Source of the DNA: Liolophura sinensis
Taxonomy: Eukaryota > Mollusca > Polyplacophora > Chitonida > Chitonidae
DNA: 64,000 nucleotides
NCBI RefSeq assembly: GCF_032854445.1
Contig: NC_088301.1
Span: 59,842,512-59,906,511, forward strand
Direction of reading: 5' to 3'
The notes under the pieces were generated by a model, which was given only the letters and a program-made list of their open reading frames with translations, was not told the origin of the DNA and searched no databases. The translations under genes and the position numbers were made by a program. Positions 1 to 13,082 of this stretch are shown piece by piece (within the stretch, counting starts at the first letter, position 1; the number at the start of each line of letters is the position of its first letter).

Positions 1-1395
1 TTCCCACATTGTGCTTCTGTAGCTTTGATGATGACTGTGTGCATGTAAGCCTGGCTGTACCAACCTGGCTCATATTCCTGACAATATGTCTTCATTGGAA
101 TCCATAGTATAGAGTATCACATGGACGTTCATGCTTAGTTTCATTTAATTGTTTTAATGGGTGTTCACAAGAAAACTGACCTTTGTAAGTTGTATAATTA
201 ATTACTCCACACATTGTATATTGTGTCTCATGTAAGTGGTTCATGAGATAATTATTATAATTTATTTATTAAGTGAATTGGTTAATGCCTGATAGACCAT
301 AACAAAGATACACGTTACATTTGTGTGGTTTTTAAATGTGTTCTTGATGTTTATGTTCAGTGCATGTGATAAAGAGTCTACATCAAGGACACCTGCTAAA
401 ATGCACTTTTTCTATAATGATGTCTAATATTAGAATAATATATATTTTTTTTTCACCTGGAATTTTAAAATTTCCAAGAATGCACACTCCTCTGTTACCA
501 CAATCGTGTGGCTCAATCCCTAACTTGTGGGTGTTGTTTGATGGTGAATAACTCTGTAAATCCACAGACCTCTGGTTGTGATAGTGACCTGGCCCAGAGA
601 GAATGTACTGAACCTGTGGTATATGTTAACTCGTCCAAATGAAATCAATATGTACTTCAGAATATATCATCTATGTATATAAATTTGCTGTGTCTTTGTT
701 TAAAGTCATTTGAAGGTTAAAATAAAATTCAATGAGGTACACTTGTACGACACTAAATTTTAAGAACAATGTCTATACTGAATATAGTATTATGACATAC
801 TATAGAATGGCATAGATAAATAACGCTCTACTGCCATTATTCTCTATTGTGATTTAACTTGCTATGTAAGCTTGCCTGATCTGTGCTGATCCAATCAAAT
901 CTTGCCATTCACGTGTCATCCTGTTCTGACCCATCTATTGTGTATGTTTGAACAGGTATGGTATTTACTGTGTAAGTAAGCTCGCATTTCGATGGTCGTA
1001 CACACTATGGACCTATGTATCTCTATACACTAAGCAGGACTAGGTACATAAATATAGCTATAAATACATAAATGATGTACATAAAGTCTGTTGGATAAAA
1101 ATTAGAGCCCAAAAATTCAGTTTTCTATGAAGGATTAAGTCCAACAAACAATTCCAACTGCAGTTTCAAACTTCATGTTATTTTCAAGGAATATGAATAT
1201 GAATGTCCACAGAGGTGTTTATATAGGATATGTGTTACCAGTAACTAAGGAACATGTTACAGTTGTATGTACATGTCAAAACAGGCAGTGTTTTGTTACA
1301 TGGCATAATACATAGATAAATTGTTGCTGGGAACAAGGTCGCACATGTATAAAGCTGTTACGTAGCGAACAATAGATTAATAAGTACCTAAGAGT
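1..1395. other. Gene-free AT-rich sequence
   Basis: No exon with coding character, splice pairing or RNA gene could be supported here. Short open frames are unrelated to any family I recognise. It could be intergenic DNA or an intron of an unseen gene. Confidence 0.5.
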
Positions 1396-1398
1396 GTC

Positions 1399-1461
1399 TA
1401 TCCGCAGGGCGACTAGTGACGATGCGTCTTTATTAGCATCAAACGGATGACCCTGCGGATA
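1399..1461. repeat. Nested inverted repeat (double stem)
   Basis: Outer arms of 11 bases (1399-1409 TATCCGCAGGG and 1451-1461) are perfectly complementary. They enclose a second perfect 5-base stem, GATGC at 1421-1425 and GCATC at 1436-1440. The element lies about 100 bases past the end of a Penelope-like remnant, on the side where that element's terminal repeat would be. Function unknown. Confidence 0.6.
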
Positions 1462-1559
1462 ATCTGTGACATAATATTTGTACATATACAATGAGTAATA
1501 TGTATACAATGAGTAATAAGAATGAACTGGTTTGACAAAATTAATCAACATGAATTATA

Positions 1560-1938
1560 CAAGCATGTGGTACATCATGATGACTACCAGATCTGCTGGA
1601 GATCTGTGGTCTGGCCAATATATTGTTTGCCACATCCCAAGCAAACAAGTGCATATACAACATTTTTATACAGTGCAGTACAAGTCAAATTTTGCATTAA
1701 ACAAAGAATCTTCTCTCTCACACTGAAAGCTTGATCCTTCTAACATGTGTATGCATGCCCCACATCTAGGTTTATTGCATTTAGAAACCGATGGAGTCAC
1801 AGATTTTTCTGAAAAGTGAGTGCGAGTTACCATTTTTTTTTTTAGGCTTGGAGTCTGTTGTTTGCTATTAATGACCTTAGATTTGGCTAGAACATCTTTC
1901 ATCCTGTCACTGTTTTTGAGAATTGGTAAGGCACTCAC
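1560..1938 (-). mobile_element. Penelope-like retroelement remnant (linker and GIY-YIG endonuclease start)
   Basis: Read on the minus strand, 1938 to about 1670 gives a basic stretch followed by CNKPRCGACIHMLEG, a Cys/His pattern typical of the linker before the endonuclease of Penelope-like elements. After a one-base frame change near 1668 the reading continues with KNVVYALVCLGCGKQYIGQT, a clear GIY-YIG nuclease start (NVVY and QYIG). Stops follow soon after. Only this fragment is recognisable. The reverse transcriptase that should precede it was not found, and a TA microsatellite sits just upstream. The copy is dead. Confidence 0.75.
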
Positions 1939-1981
1939 AATGACTGGGAAGATGTTGTTATTTGTTGAAACAAATGGAATT

Positions 1982-1984
<3 letters not shown>

Positions 1985-2024
<40 letters not shown>

Positions 2025-2039
2025 CATATATATATATAC

Positions 2040-2070
<31 letters not shown>

Positions 2071-2071
2071 G
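1985..2071. repeat. TA-rich microsatellite
   Basis: An almost pure TA/TACA dinucleotide tract. The short tyrosine/isoleucine-rich open frames across it are artefacts of the repeat. Confidence 0.9.
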
Positions 2072-4489
2072 GTTTGCAATCACATCAAAGAGCACCTTAC
2101 TGCTGCACACATTAATTATCATTTCCTTTTTTTCAGCATTAAATTTTAATTTAAAGCATACCTTTTGTAAGTTTTACATTGGCCTTGGCACCCAGATTGC
2201 TCTGGTGTCTCATCAGATATTTAAATAACTCAAAAGTTATAATGTTGAAAGGTATTTGACTTAATTTTTCCAATAAATCTTATTTATATCTGTTTTCAGT
2301 TAAGAGTTGTATGATTCTAGTAAACTCTTGTCAGGTTACAACATTTCAGGGTACCGGTAAAGCCTACAGTTTGAATGTGTTACTGGATTATGTAATTATT
2401 TCAGCTGTTACCCAATACTATACCTCTGATTGGACATTTATTTGAGATTGTTGCATCTACCAGCATCAACCAAAATGTGCTTTTCTACAAAACTTTTTTT
2501 TTTAATTTAATTTTGTTCCATATAGTGCATGCATGGTAGAAAAACAAGGGAAGTCTTGCCAAACAAGGAATTCACGTAAATTCTTTATAATGTTGGAATA
2601 TCTTAGATCAACCAAGGGACAATAATAAATATTGCAAGGACGAGGAAGGTATACAGTACAGATCAGGAACAAACATTTATTCTTTCTTTTAAAGAAGATA
2701 TACTGATATGTACACGTATGATTAAGATTTACCCATTTGCACTGTCCCCTAGCTTGGGACCACTATCCACAAACTGCACATGTGGTGTATTGCAGACAGG
2801 TAGAGTCATGTGTCCTTACCAAACCTAACCAATTCTTATACCTGATTCCTCTAGCGAGCTGTAGTCAAGAAGTTTATTCTCTACCTGATATTAGGACAGT
2901 GGTCTTCTGTTAACTTGCTTCCCAATAAAACTTGATCAGCCTTGTAGGTGTCAGATAGTCCTTAGGACTGTGTGAAGTTCCAATGAAATAAATAAATAAA
3001 TAAATAAATGTTCATAATTGTTAATTCATACTCTGTCTGTTGGAGGTTATTTCAGAACAGAATTTCCTTCAGAATTGAACAACCATTGCTCGCTTATGTC
3101 TGCCAGACTAACAATCATTCAATTTTTGTGGGATATAACACATTGCATGAGATTGTCCTAACTAATGTTTCCACTGGTTGAATGCAGTGAAATGCATACT
3201 ACATTTCACTGCAATATATTTAAAAAAAAAACATAATTAAAAAACAACCAACAAAAAAAAAAAACATTTGAAGCGAAGTCATTGAATTTGTTTGATATCA
3301 TCAATGTGTTTTATGTTAGTTGGCAGTAAATTTTATGGATGTAGGGATAGTGTAACTGTGATGACACCTTGATAATTTACCTGATTGTCTGAGGATCAGT
3401 CTGTTGATTTCAGTCTGGCACTTCAGCATTAGGAATTACATTTATGCAGAGCAGGCAGACTGATACTCATGCTCTTTAGTGGATGAACCTGGTGATGCAA
3501 CTGCACAGTTATTGAAAAAAGTTAATTTATGTTTTTTTATTAGGTTGTGATTTACAAAAGGCACATTCTCTGTATGTTGTAGGCAAAGTCCAGTGTGGTC
3601 TTTCATGTTCTGCTAGGTTTTCTACTAATAACATCTTAGTGGCTGAATTCAATGGAAGTTTGACCTGATTTTCAGTTATTTATGGTAAACATATAAAGCT
3701 TGTTTGATGTTTATGTGTTCCTTCCAGCCCGAGTTTATTAGGTGCCCTTTACTGAACACACACATGTACTAGTCTTATGAACACTGCCCATTATGGTTTT
3801 CCAAAGAGGCCATGGCCATCGAGGGGAGGGTGCCTACCCAGTGCTCAGTCTGAATTGCCGTGCACAGACTCTGTTATACACCAGGCTAAATTCTTTAGAT
3901 CTTATCGACATACTGCAGAGTTTCACAACTGAGTAAGTTGATTTGCAAAAGATAGGATGGTGCCCCTGGGGGTGTGCTGGGTAAGTGGGCCTGGGTGAGA
4001 TCTGTGTGGGGATATGCTCACCTGTTGATAACTTCAGGTGGTGATTATATATGCCTAGAGATTCTATCTTACTTGTGCATATCCTCAGACAGAAACATGT
4101 GTAGTATTTTGTCCTGTGCATAGAAATCAAAGTACATTCACTGTCAGTATATATATTGGGGGTAAGTATTTGAATTTTTCCACAGTACATCCAGGCATTC
4201 ACTTTCACTTTCATTGTAATTAAAGTGTATCTGAGGTGAGTAACAACTTTGGTAAGTAATGGTGCTGTATGTTGTGGATTGAATTAAAATAAAAAAGGTT
4301 ATTTTACATTGCTGTCTCTATTCTAATGCATCCACTGTAGCATAAATAGTACTAGATTTTATTAAACTCCAATTGTGATATAGGTACCTTCAGTACAAAG
4401 GTAAGCAATGGAATACTCCATAATCTTAATAATTAATAATAATAATTTAAAAATAGAACATATTTTCTGAAGCTTTGTCAGGAAGAAAC
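2072..4489. other. Gene-free sequence with one AAAT tail
   Basis: No gene could be supported. An (AAAT)n run at about 2985-3009, preceded by unique-looking sequence, resembles the 3' tail of a retroposon, but no head was recognised. A 126-codon open frame on the minus strand (3834-4214) shows no domain or splice context and is not called. Confidence 0.4.
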
Positions 4490-7400
4490 TTGTTTTTTGG
4501 AGCTTTGTCGCGTAGGGACTTGTGATGCTTCATCCTGCTGGGGACTTGCATTGTGATGCTTCATTATGTTGGGAACTTGTGTTGTGATGTTTCATTCTGT
4601 TGGGGGCTTGTATTGTGATGCTTCATTCTGTTGGGGGCTTGTATTGTGATTCTTCATTCTGTTGCGGACTTGCATTGTGGTGCTTCATTATGTTGGGGGC
4701 TTGTATTGTGATGCTTCATTCTGTTGGGGGCTTGTATTGTGATGCTTCATTCTGTTGGGGACTTGCATTGTGATGCTTCATCATGTTGGGGGCTTGTATT
4801 GTGATGCTTCACTCTGTTGGGGACTTGCATTGTGATGCTTCATCGTGTTGGGGGCTTGTATTGTGATGCTTCATTCTGTTGGGGACTTGCATTGTGGTGT
4901 TTCATTATGTTGGGGGCTTGTATTGTGATGCTTCATTCTGTTGGGGGCTTGTATTGTGATGCTTCATTCTGTTGGGGACTTGCATTGTGATGCTTCATCA
5001 TGATGGGGGCTTGTATTGTGATGCTTCACTCTGTTGGGGACTTGCATTGTGATGCTTCATTCTGTTGGGGGCTTGTATTGTGATGCTTCATTCTGTTGGG
5101 GACTTGCATTGTGATGCTTCCTCCTGCTGGGAACTTGTATTGTGATGCTTCATTCTGTTGGGGACTTGCATTGTGATGCTTCATTCTGTTGGGGGCTTGT
5201 ATTGTGATGCTTCCTTATGTTGGGGACTTGCATTTTGATGCTTCATCCTGCTGGGGACTTGTATTGTAACGCTTCATCCTGCCGGGGGCTTGTATTGTAA
5301 TGCTTCATCCTGCTGGGGACTTGTAACGCTTCATCCTACTGGGGGCTTGTATTGTGATGTTTCATCCTGCTGGGGACTTTTAATGCTTCATTCTGTTGGG
5401 GACTTTTATTGTAATGCTTCATCCTGTTGGGGACTTGTATTGTAATGCTTCATTCTGTTGGGGACTTGTATTGTGATGCTTCATTCTGTTGGGGACTTGC
5501 ATTGTGGTGCTTCATCATGTTGGGGACTTGTATTGTGATGCTTCATCCTGTTGGGGACTTGCATTGTGATGCTTCATTCTGTTGGGGACTTGTATTGTGA
5601 TGCTTCATTCTGTTGGGGACTTGCATTGTGATGCTTCATCATGTTGGGGACTTGTATTGTGATGCTTCATCCTGTTGAGGACTTGTATTGTGATGCTTCA
5701 TTCTGTTGAGGACTTGTATTGTGATGCTTCATTCTGTTGGGGACTTGCATTGTGATGCTTCATCATGTTGGGGACTTGTATTGTGATGCTTCATCCTGTT
5801 GGGGACTTGCATTGTGATGCTTCATTCTGTTGAGGACTTGTATTATGATGCTTCATTCTGTTGGGGACTTGCATTGTGGTGCTTCATCATGTTGGGGGCT
5901 TGTATTGTGATGCTTCATTCTGCTGGGGACTTGCATTGTGGTGTTTCATCATGTTGGGGCTTGTATTGTGATGCTTCATCCTGCTTCCCAGTGTATTGTG
6001 TATTGTGATGCTTCATCCTGCTGGGGACTTGTATTGTAACGCTTCATCCTGCCGGGGGCTTGTATTGTAATGCTTCATCCTGCTGGGGGACTTGTAACGC
6101 TTCATCCTACTGGGGGCTTGTATTGTGATGTTTCATCCTGCTGGGGACTTTTAATGCTTCATTCTGTTGGGGACTTGCATTGTAATGCTTCATCCTGTTG
6201 GGGACTTGTATTGTAATGCTTCATTCTGTTGGGGACTTGTATTGTAATGCTTCATTCTGTTGGGGACTTGTATTGTAATGCTTCATTCTGTTGGGGACTT
6301 GTATTGTAATGCTTCATCCTGCTGGGGGACTTGTATTGTAACGCTTCATCCTGCCGGGGGCTTGTATTGTAATGCTTCATCCTGCTGGGGACTTGTATTG
6401 TGATGCTTCATTCTGTTGGGGACTTGCATTGTGATGCTTCATTCTGATGGGGGCTTGTATTGTGATGCTTCCTTATGTTGGGGACTTGCATTTTGATGCT
6501 TCATCCTGCTGGGGACTTGTAAGGCTTCATCCTACTGGGGGCTTGTATTGTGATGCTTCATCCTGCTGGGTACTTTTAATGCTTCATTCTGTTGGGGACT
6601 TTTATTGTAATGCTTCATCCTGTTGGGGACTTGTATTGTAATGCTTCATTCTGTTGGGGACTTGTATTGTAATGCTTCATTCTGTTGGGGACTTGTATTG
6701 TAATGCTTCATTCTGTTGGGGACTTGTATTGTAATGCTTCATTCTGTTGGGGACTTGTATTATAATGCTTCATCCTGTTGGGGACTTGTATTGTAATGCT
6801 TCATTCTGTTGGGGACTTGTATTGTAATGCTTCATTCTGTTGGGGACTTGTATTGTAATGCTTCATTCTGTTGGGGACTTGTATTGTGATGCTTCATCCT
6901 GCTGGGGACTTGTATTGTAACGCTTCATCCTGCCGAGGGCTTGTATTGTAATGCTTCATCCTGCTGGGGACTTGTAAGGCTTCATCCTACTGGGGGCTTG
7001 TATTGTGATGCTTCATCCTGCTGGGTACTTTTAATGCTTCATTCTGTTGGGGACTTGTATTGTAATGCTTCATCCTGTTGGGGACTTGTATTGTAATGCT
7101 TCATTCTGTTGGGGACTTGTATTGTAATGCTTCATTCTGTTGGGGACTTGTATTGTAATGCTTCATTTTGTTGGGGACTTGTATTGTAATGCTTCATCCT
7201 GTTGGGGACTTGTATTGTAATGCTTCATTCTGTTGGGGGACTTGTATTGTAATGCTTCATTCTGTTGGGGACTTGCATTGTGATGCTTCATTCTGTTGGG
7301 GACTTGTATTGTAATGCTTCATTCTGTTGGGGACTTTTATTGTAATGCTTCATCCTGTTGGGGACTTGTATTGTAATGCTTCATTCTGTTGGGGACTTGT

Positions 7401-7957
7401 ATTGTAATGCTTCATTCTGTTGGGGACTTGTATTGTAATGCTTCATTCTGTTGGGGACTTGTATTATAATGCTTCATTCTGTTGGGGTCTTGTATTGTAA
7501 TGCTTCATTCTGTTGGGGACTTGTATTGTAATGCTTCATTCTGTTGGGGACTTGTATTGTAATGCTTCATCCTGTTGGGGACTTGTATTGTAATGCTTCA
7601 TTCTGTTGGGGACTTGTATTGTAATGCTTCATTCTGTTGGGGACTTGTATTGTAATGCTTCATTCTGTTGGGGACTTGTATTGTAATGCTTCATTCTGTT
7701 GGGACTTTTATTGTAATGCTTCATCCTGTTGGGGACTTGTATTGTAATGCTTCATCGTGTTGGGGACTTGTATTGTAATGCTTCATTCTGTTGGGGACTT
7801 GTATTGTAATGCTTCATTCTGTTGGGGACTTGTGTTATAATGCTTCATCCTGTTGTTGACTTGTATTGTAATGCTTCATTCTGTTGGGGACTTGTATTGT
7901 AATGCTTCATTCTGTTGGGGACTTGTATTGTAATGCTTCATTCTGTTGGGGACTTGT
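4490..7957. repeat. Large 31-bp minisatellite, about 110 copies
   Basis: A tandem array of a 31-base unit containing GGGGACTTGTATTGT followed by GATGCTTCATTCTG or AATGCTTCATTCTG. The left part is dominated by the GTGATG version and by an alternation of 'ggggcttgtattg' and 'ggggacttgcattg'. The right part (from about 6600) is dominated by the GTAATG version. A block of deviant copies (cgcttcatcctgccg and neighbours) recurs near 5260, 6010, 6330 and 6900, so multi-unit segments were duplicated. The unit is not a multiple of three, so no long open frame results. Confidence 0.95.
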
Positions 7958-9105
7958 AACGTGCACCATCACATATAACATTAGTATATAATTCATTGGT
8001 GAAAGCATGACTCTAATATGAATTTTCATGTCACTCTGATATCTTATTGTGTCCGTCAGTGCGTCTGTGCGCTGGTGTGTATGCGTGTGTGTGTGTATGT
8101 ATATATATATCTGTAGGTAAATATATATATATACCTACAGACCGGTTGAGAAAGCTTGGTTACTGGAGTGTGTCGAAGTGGCTGTCAGTCTCATGGAGTG
8201 ATTCATGAGGGGTATTGTGTGCTTTTCAGCTTACCTACAGGTAGCATGTGCCACCCGTTATATACTCACCTGTAGACCTTGAGAAGGGCTGCTACTGGCT
8301 TGTCTTCAGACTTGTGGTCAGGAGGCTTACTTACATGCACATGAGCACATACATGTCTATGTGGGCAGATACCTTGAACCAGTCCTACTGCAAGCTGTTC
8401 AGATGAGATCTATATACACGTAGGAAACAAGTTGTGTAGGAAATTCGCTTTTCTTGACTCCTTGTAGGAAGGCTTGACAGACCTCCCAAACTCCTTGAGT
8501 TATCTGAAAGTGTGCCACTATGTCAAAGGATATATTCAACTAAGGAGATCACATCTTAAGTCATCGATTAGGAAATCTTTGCCAGGTGACCTTAAAGACT
8601 CTGGATTACTAAAGCAAAGGTGAGGTGTAATTGTCATGCTGTACTGTGCATGTTATACAGGTGCAATGTATAGAATGGATCAAAATCCTTGCTAGACACG
8701 TCATTTCAGATATTCCAGCAAATGTGTATCCCAAGTTTAATTAACCCAGTCTTGTTTGTTTGGCAAACAGTGAGCTGTTGTACATGCAGCTAAAGTTTAC
8801 AATGTTATGTAAAAGACTTTTTATTAATATTAATTTCACTTTTTATTCCTGATTTGAATAGCCAAGGCAGAAAATGAGTATTGTTTGTATACATACAATG
8901 TAAGCTCACCTCACAAGAGTGGTGTCACTTATGACATGACTGTGTGAATATGCCATCATACATTTGGTGGTGATGATTTTAGTTTTATGGCTCCTGTGTA
9001 GTGCCATTCTATGACACTAGTTGGTAAATAATTATCATTTGTCAGGTCTTGTGACTTCATAGTGTCTTGATGAGTATAGGCCTGCGCTTCCCCTATAATT
9101 TCTGT
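7958..9105. other. Gene-free sequence
   Basis: Apart from the short hairpin listed separately, no gene, RNA or mobile element was recognised. Confidence 0.4.
8100..8143. repeat. TA microsatellite with perfect hairpin
   Basis: TCTGTAGGTA and its exact reverse complement TACCTACAGA flank a short AT tract and are themselves preceded by TA repeats. Related CCTACAGGT/ACCTGTAGAC motifs recur at about 8230-8280. Confidence 0.6.
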
Positions 9106-9595
9106 GTGGCTTATCATATGGGCTTACATGTAAGTGGAGAACACCTCAATATCTCAGGGGGCCTACGTGGCTCAGTTGGTTAGCCTGCTAGCACAGCATA
9201 ATCACCCAGGAGCCTCTCATCAATGCGGTCGTTGTGAGTTCAAGTCTAGCTCATGCTGGCTTCCTCTCTGGCCATGCGTGGGAAGGTCTTTCAGCAACCT
9301 TTGGAGGGTCATGGGTTTCCCCCGGAGCTCTGCCCAGTTTCCTCCCACCATAATGCTGGTTGCTGTTGTATAAGTGCAATATTCTTGAATACAGCGTAAA
9401 CCACCAATCAAATAAATAAATAATCAGTATCTCAGTGTGGCTTATACTGTGGGCTTACATGTAAGTGGAGATGACCTCTATAACTCAGTGTGGCTTATAC
9501 TGTGGGCTTACATGTAGGTGGAGATCACCCTATATCTCAGTGTGGCTTATATTGTGGGCTTATATGTAAGTGCATGAGATCACCTCTTATAATTA
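9106..9595. repeat. 53-bp tandem repeat split by a SINE
   Basis: About four copies of a 53-base unit containing GTGTGGCTTATACTGTGGGC and CTTACATGTAAGTGGAGA. The first copy (9106-9157) is separated from the others (9428-9595) by the SINE described next. Confidence 0.8.
9158..9427 (+). mobile_element. tRNA-derived SINE, near full length
   Basis: The head carries a tRNA-like promoter: box A TGGCTCAGTTGG at about 9169 and box B GAGTTCAAGTC at about 9236. A conserved body with 'tttcccccgg' and 'cctcccaccataatgctgg' follows, and the tail is CACCAATCAAATAAATAAA. TATCTCAG occurs on both sides (9150-9157 and 9428-9435) as a candidate target-site duplication, though the flank is itself repetitive. The same family recurs at 28.2, 28.5, 37.0, 38.2 and 58.0 kb. 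Confidence 0.88.
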
Positions 9596-12500
9596 CAGGT
9601 GTAAAATGTAAATGAAGCAGAATTACTAAATGTGCAAGGTTATTAGTACAGTTATGTTTTGAGTGTTATTAAAGTGTATGCTTTTTTCACTCCAACACTT
9701 TTAATTAAAGAAGCTTTAACATGATTTGCTGATGGATTCTTTAAAGATCAGATCTGTGCCAGTGTTCTTCCATTCAAGATCGAGACACTTTTAGATATAC
9801 ATGTTTTAGTTATTTGCTCATATCTACATGTTTCCTGTTTCTTGTAAAATAGACATATGCATATGTTATGTTGAGTATGCAGTGCGCATAACATCCATGA
9901 AATTAGCAATTGCAATGATGGAACTAGGCTCAGTGACAGATCATGAACGTGCTAGAAGCATAGAATAAAGAGCATCTACACAGCCAACGTATTTTAACAG
10001 AGATATTTTTAAGGGCTTATAAAGATACTTTAATATGTGCTCAAAAATAGTCTTTGTACATAAAACATTTCAAATTCATCTGGTTGTATCATATAAATGT
10101 ACACAATGTAAACAAAATAAAGGCGTTGAAACAAGGAAACTGGGCAAATTTACTATGAAGATTATCTTACAAGGGTTGGGGTTTGACACTTTATTGGCAA
10201 CATTGTTTTACATGTATGGTATACTAGCTCTCAATTATTGCATGTAATGTGCTGAAATTTGGTAGTAATGTTTGTTTTGGTTGGCGTGGGATATAAGAGC
10301 ACTTGTGTTATAAGAGTTCAAGGTGTTTATGAGTGTGGATCTTTGAGGTAAAGGCCCATGCCTCTAATATTTCCTGATCAAAACAGGATGCTAGATAAAC
10401 ATTTGGTGAAAACAGATCCTGTTCTTGTCAGTTGTATCTATAATGTGTAGTAAACATCCTTGAAATTCTTTTCATTTATCCTAAACATGAGTCATCATTG
10501 TGTCATAAAACTCAGACACTGGAATCATATGTATTTCCTGTGCTGTTTACGTAAATGTGTGTCAGTTTGATTGGGGTAGGTGTACATAGGCCTACACTCA
10601 CATATAGGTAGGTCTGCTGCATAAGACAACCAATTTTTTGTCTTGCCTCTGTAGTTTGTGGTACACAGGTATACAACTCCCTACAGTCAGGTGCCAAATA
10701 CAAATTGATCTGTATACAGGTATGAAGTTCTGGACACACATTGATCTTGGTCAGTGATCTTTCAGGTGTGTTTACCTGTTACCTGCTCACCCCTCCCACA
10801 GGATGGTACAAATAGAGTTATTACCTGGGATACTACACAAGCCTGAACACAAAGCATGTAACAGTGTTTCTGCCTTTTACACAAACTTTACAAATATTTC
10901 GCAAGGATCAGGTTGTCCACCAAACATTCACTTGTATTGGATGTGCGTGTGCATGTGTGGGCGTCGTAACTCTGGTCTCAATGGCCAACTTTGTCAGAGT
11001 ATGCGTCATTTGCAATGGAACATGGCTTATAGTATGGTGGTTTAGTAATAAATTCCGCCTATAGATGCAGATGTGTCGGGAAACAATTCAATGTTTTGTT
11101 GTATTTATATCATGCAATTCATGTGTGAATGTACACCTAAAACTCACACCAGTTAAAGCAATACATGTACTGATGATTAAATAAAGAGAACATTTGTATG
11201 TAAAAAAATTTTTGAAATGTCACCTTTCTTGAGAAGTGGCCTATATGTTTCCAATACAGGACTGAATAAAAATAAGTTTCCTGAGCTTATCCCTCTCTGT
11301 CCAGTGAAATGTAAACAGATTTGATCAGGTGTGTAGGATGACAGAGATGTAGGATGAGCTGAAGGAGTAATACTGTTCATAAAACCATGTTGTACTCTGT
11401 GCGACAAAAACAACAGGTTTAATGTACACAACATGTATGTTTTGTGTAGAGCCAAGTGTTCATTCAGCATAGTTATGTGGAGCAATTGTGTCACAAAGCT
11501 CGTCAAGTGACCTGCTCAGGTGAATTGAGTGTCATATTATCTATAATGATACCGTTACCTGTCATTAAAGTATCGTGTATCACAAGGGCCCTATTTTGGC
11601 CACGAGAAAGAGCTCATACATGAACACACACACACTCGTAATCAGGGTAGCTTTTAGACAGTCAGCTTTTTGGATTTCCATTTTCATACAGGTATGCTTT
11701 TTTTGAAAGGGACTGAAATATGACTTAGTGTGGCTTGTGCTCAGGTTATTGATCACATATCCAGGCAGAAAGCCTGACATGATGTAGAGGCAAGCCAGAG
11801 AATGTTATAAACTATTTATTATTGGTTGATCTACCTGAGTGTGTATTACTCCTGTCATTCACTGTATACATGTGGACTGTTCACCTTATTTAGTCATTGG
11901 GCGAATTAATTTAGAAGTCAATCTTTACAGATTAATTCACAAGCCCAAATTTTGAAAAAGATATGAATATTGTTAGAGTATGGTAAGTACACGTGAATGA
12001 TGAGCCAGCAGTAAAGAAGTGTTAATACTAATTTAAAGATTCACAAAGTACAATTATTTGAATTTTGGTTTAGGTTTAAGGCTGGTTTGTGGAATGGGCG
12101 TATCCACACAATCATATAATATTGTGTTGCGTGGTATCTATGGAAGTAGCAGCTGTGTATACGCTACATCTATGTCTCTGTTATTTGATTCGCATGATTT
12201 GTTTGTTGTGTGTGAATTCTGAGCTTGTCTCGCAAAGCTTCACAACAACTGGGAATGATAAAATCCTTCAAACATTTAGAACATATGTTTAAATTTCAAA
12301 TGGGAATGATGGGAAGTTCTTCAAACTTTTATAACATGTTTAAGCTTAGATGGGAGTGATAAAGTCCTCAAACGTGTAACATATTTATGAAATTTATCCT
12401 TTACAAACTTTAACTGAGTCTTTCATTTCAAACAATTTTGATCATGTGAATAATGCATGCTGTCAGACTGTGTCTGTTCTCGAGTGTACATAGCAGACAG

Positions 12501-13080
12501 TGTAAAGGATCAGTGGGTTAATTATAGCCGACTGAAAACTGTTAAGTTCAGGTAAAAGTAACATTCACAATGGTAAACAGCAATGGTACTAAACCACAGA
12601 CTTCAGATTATTTAGACCAACCAAGCAAATTTACAAATTGAACACTGGTATCATTGTGTACTTCTTTCTTTCAGTACATAGCATATTAATCTTACTAATT
12701 GTAACATATAACCCAGCATTTTCCTTCTGCTCCGATGTTGACCTGTTCTATTTGCACATAATTATGCTGTGGTACTAATGTGTGTGATTAAATCAAGGTA
12801 TGTGTCCATAAATAAGTGCCTATGGACAGTGTACATGTCCATGTGCGTATAGCTTATCTGTTTGATATGCATACAAGTGTATGTGCATATACAAGTGTAT
12901 TTGTGTGCCCTACTTCAGTATTAAGCTATCATCGTACGTCTGCTTCTATGTATACCTGTAAGATATATGCTGTCCCTGCATTTCCTTGTGCACTCTTCTG
13001 TCATCATGTCAGCCAATCTGTTGTGGATTTGAGTAAGTCATACATTGACCACCCATTGTGATTGCTGCTTTATATACATG
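9596..13080. other. Gene-free AT-rich sequence
   Basis: No exon, RNA gene or mobile element could be supported. Open frames here are short, lack domain features and show no splice signals in register. Confidence 0.4.
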
Positions 13081-13082
13081 TA

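Noticed and set aside
1276-1551. 91-codon minus-strand frame as part of the Penelope-like element
   Set aside because: It covers the hairpin region and does not match the endonuclease continuation.
4490-7957. CRISPR-like array
   Set aside because: Units are contiguous with no unique spacers, in a eukaryotic intron-rich setting; it is a minisatellite.
9158-9240. Functional tRNA gene
   Set aside because: Box A and box B are present, but they sit in a SINE head with a SINE body and tail; no complete cloverleaf was seen.
10512-12292. Several 60-110-codon frames
   Set aside because: No domain, no coding bias visible by eye and no phased splice sites.
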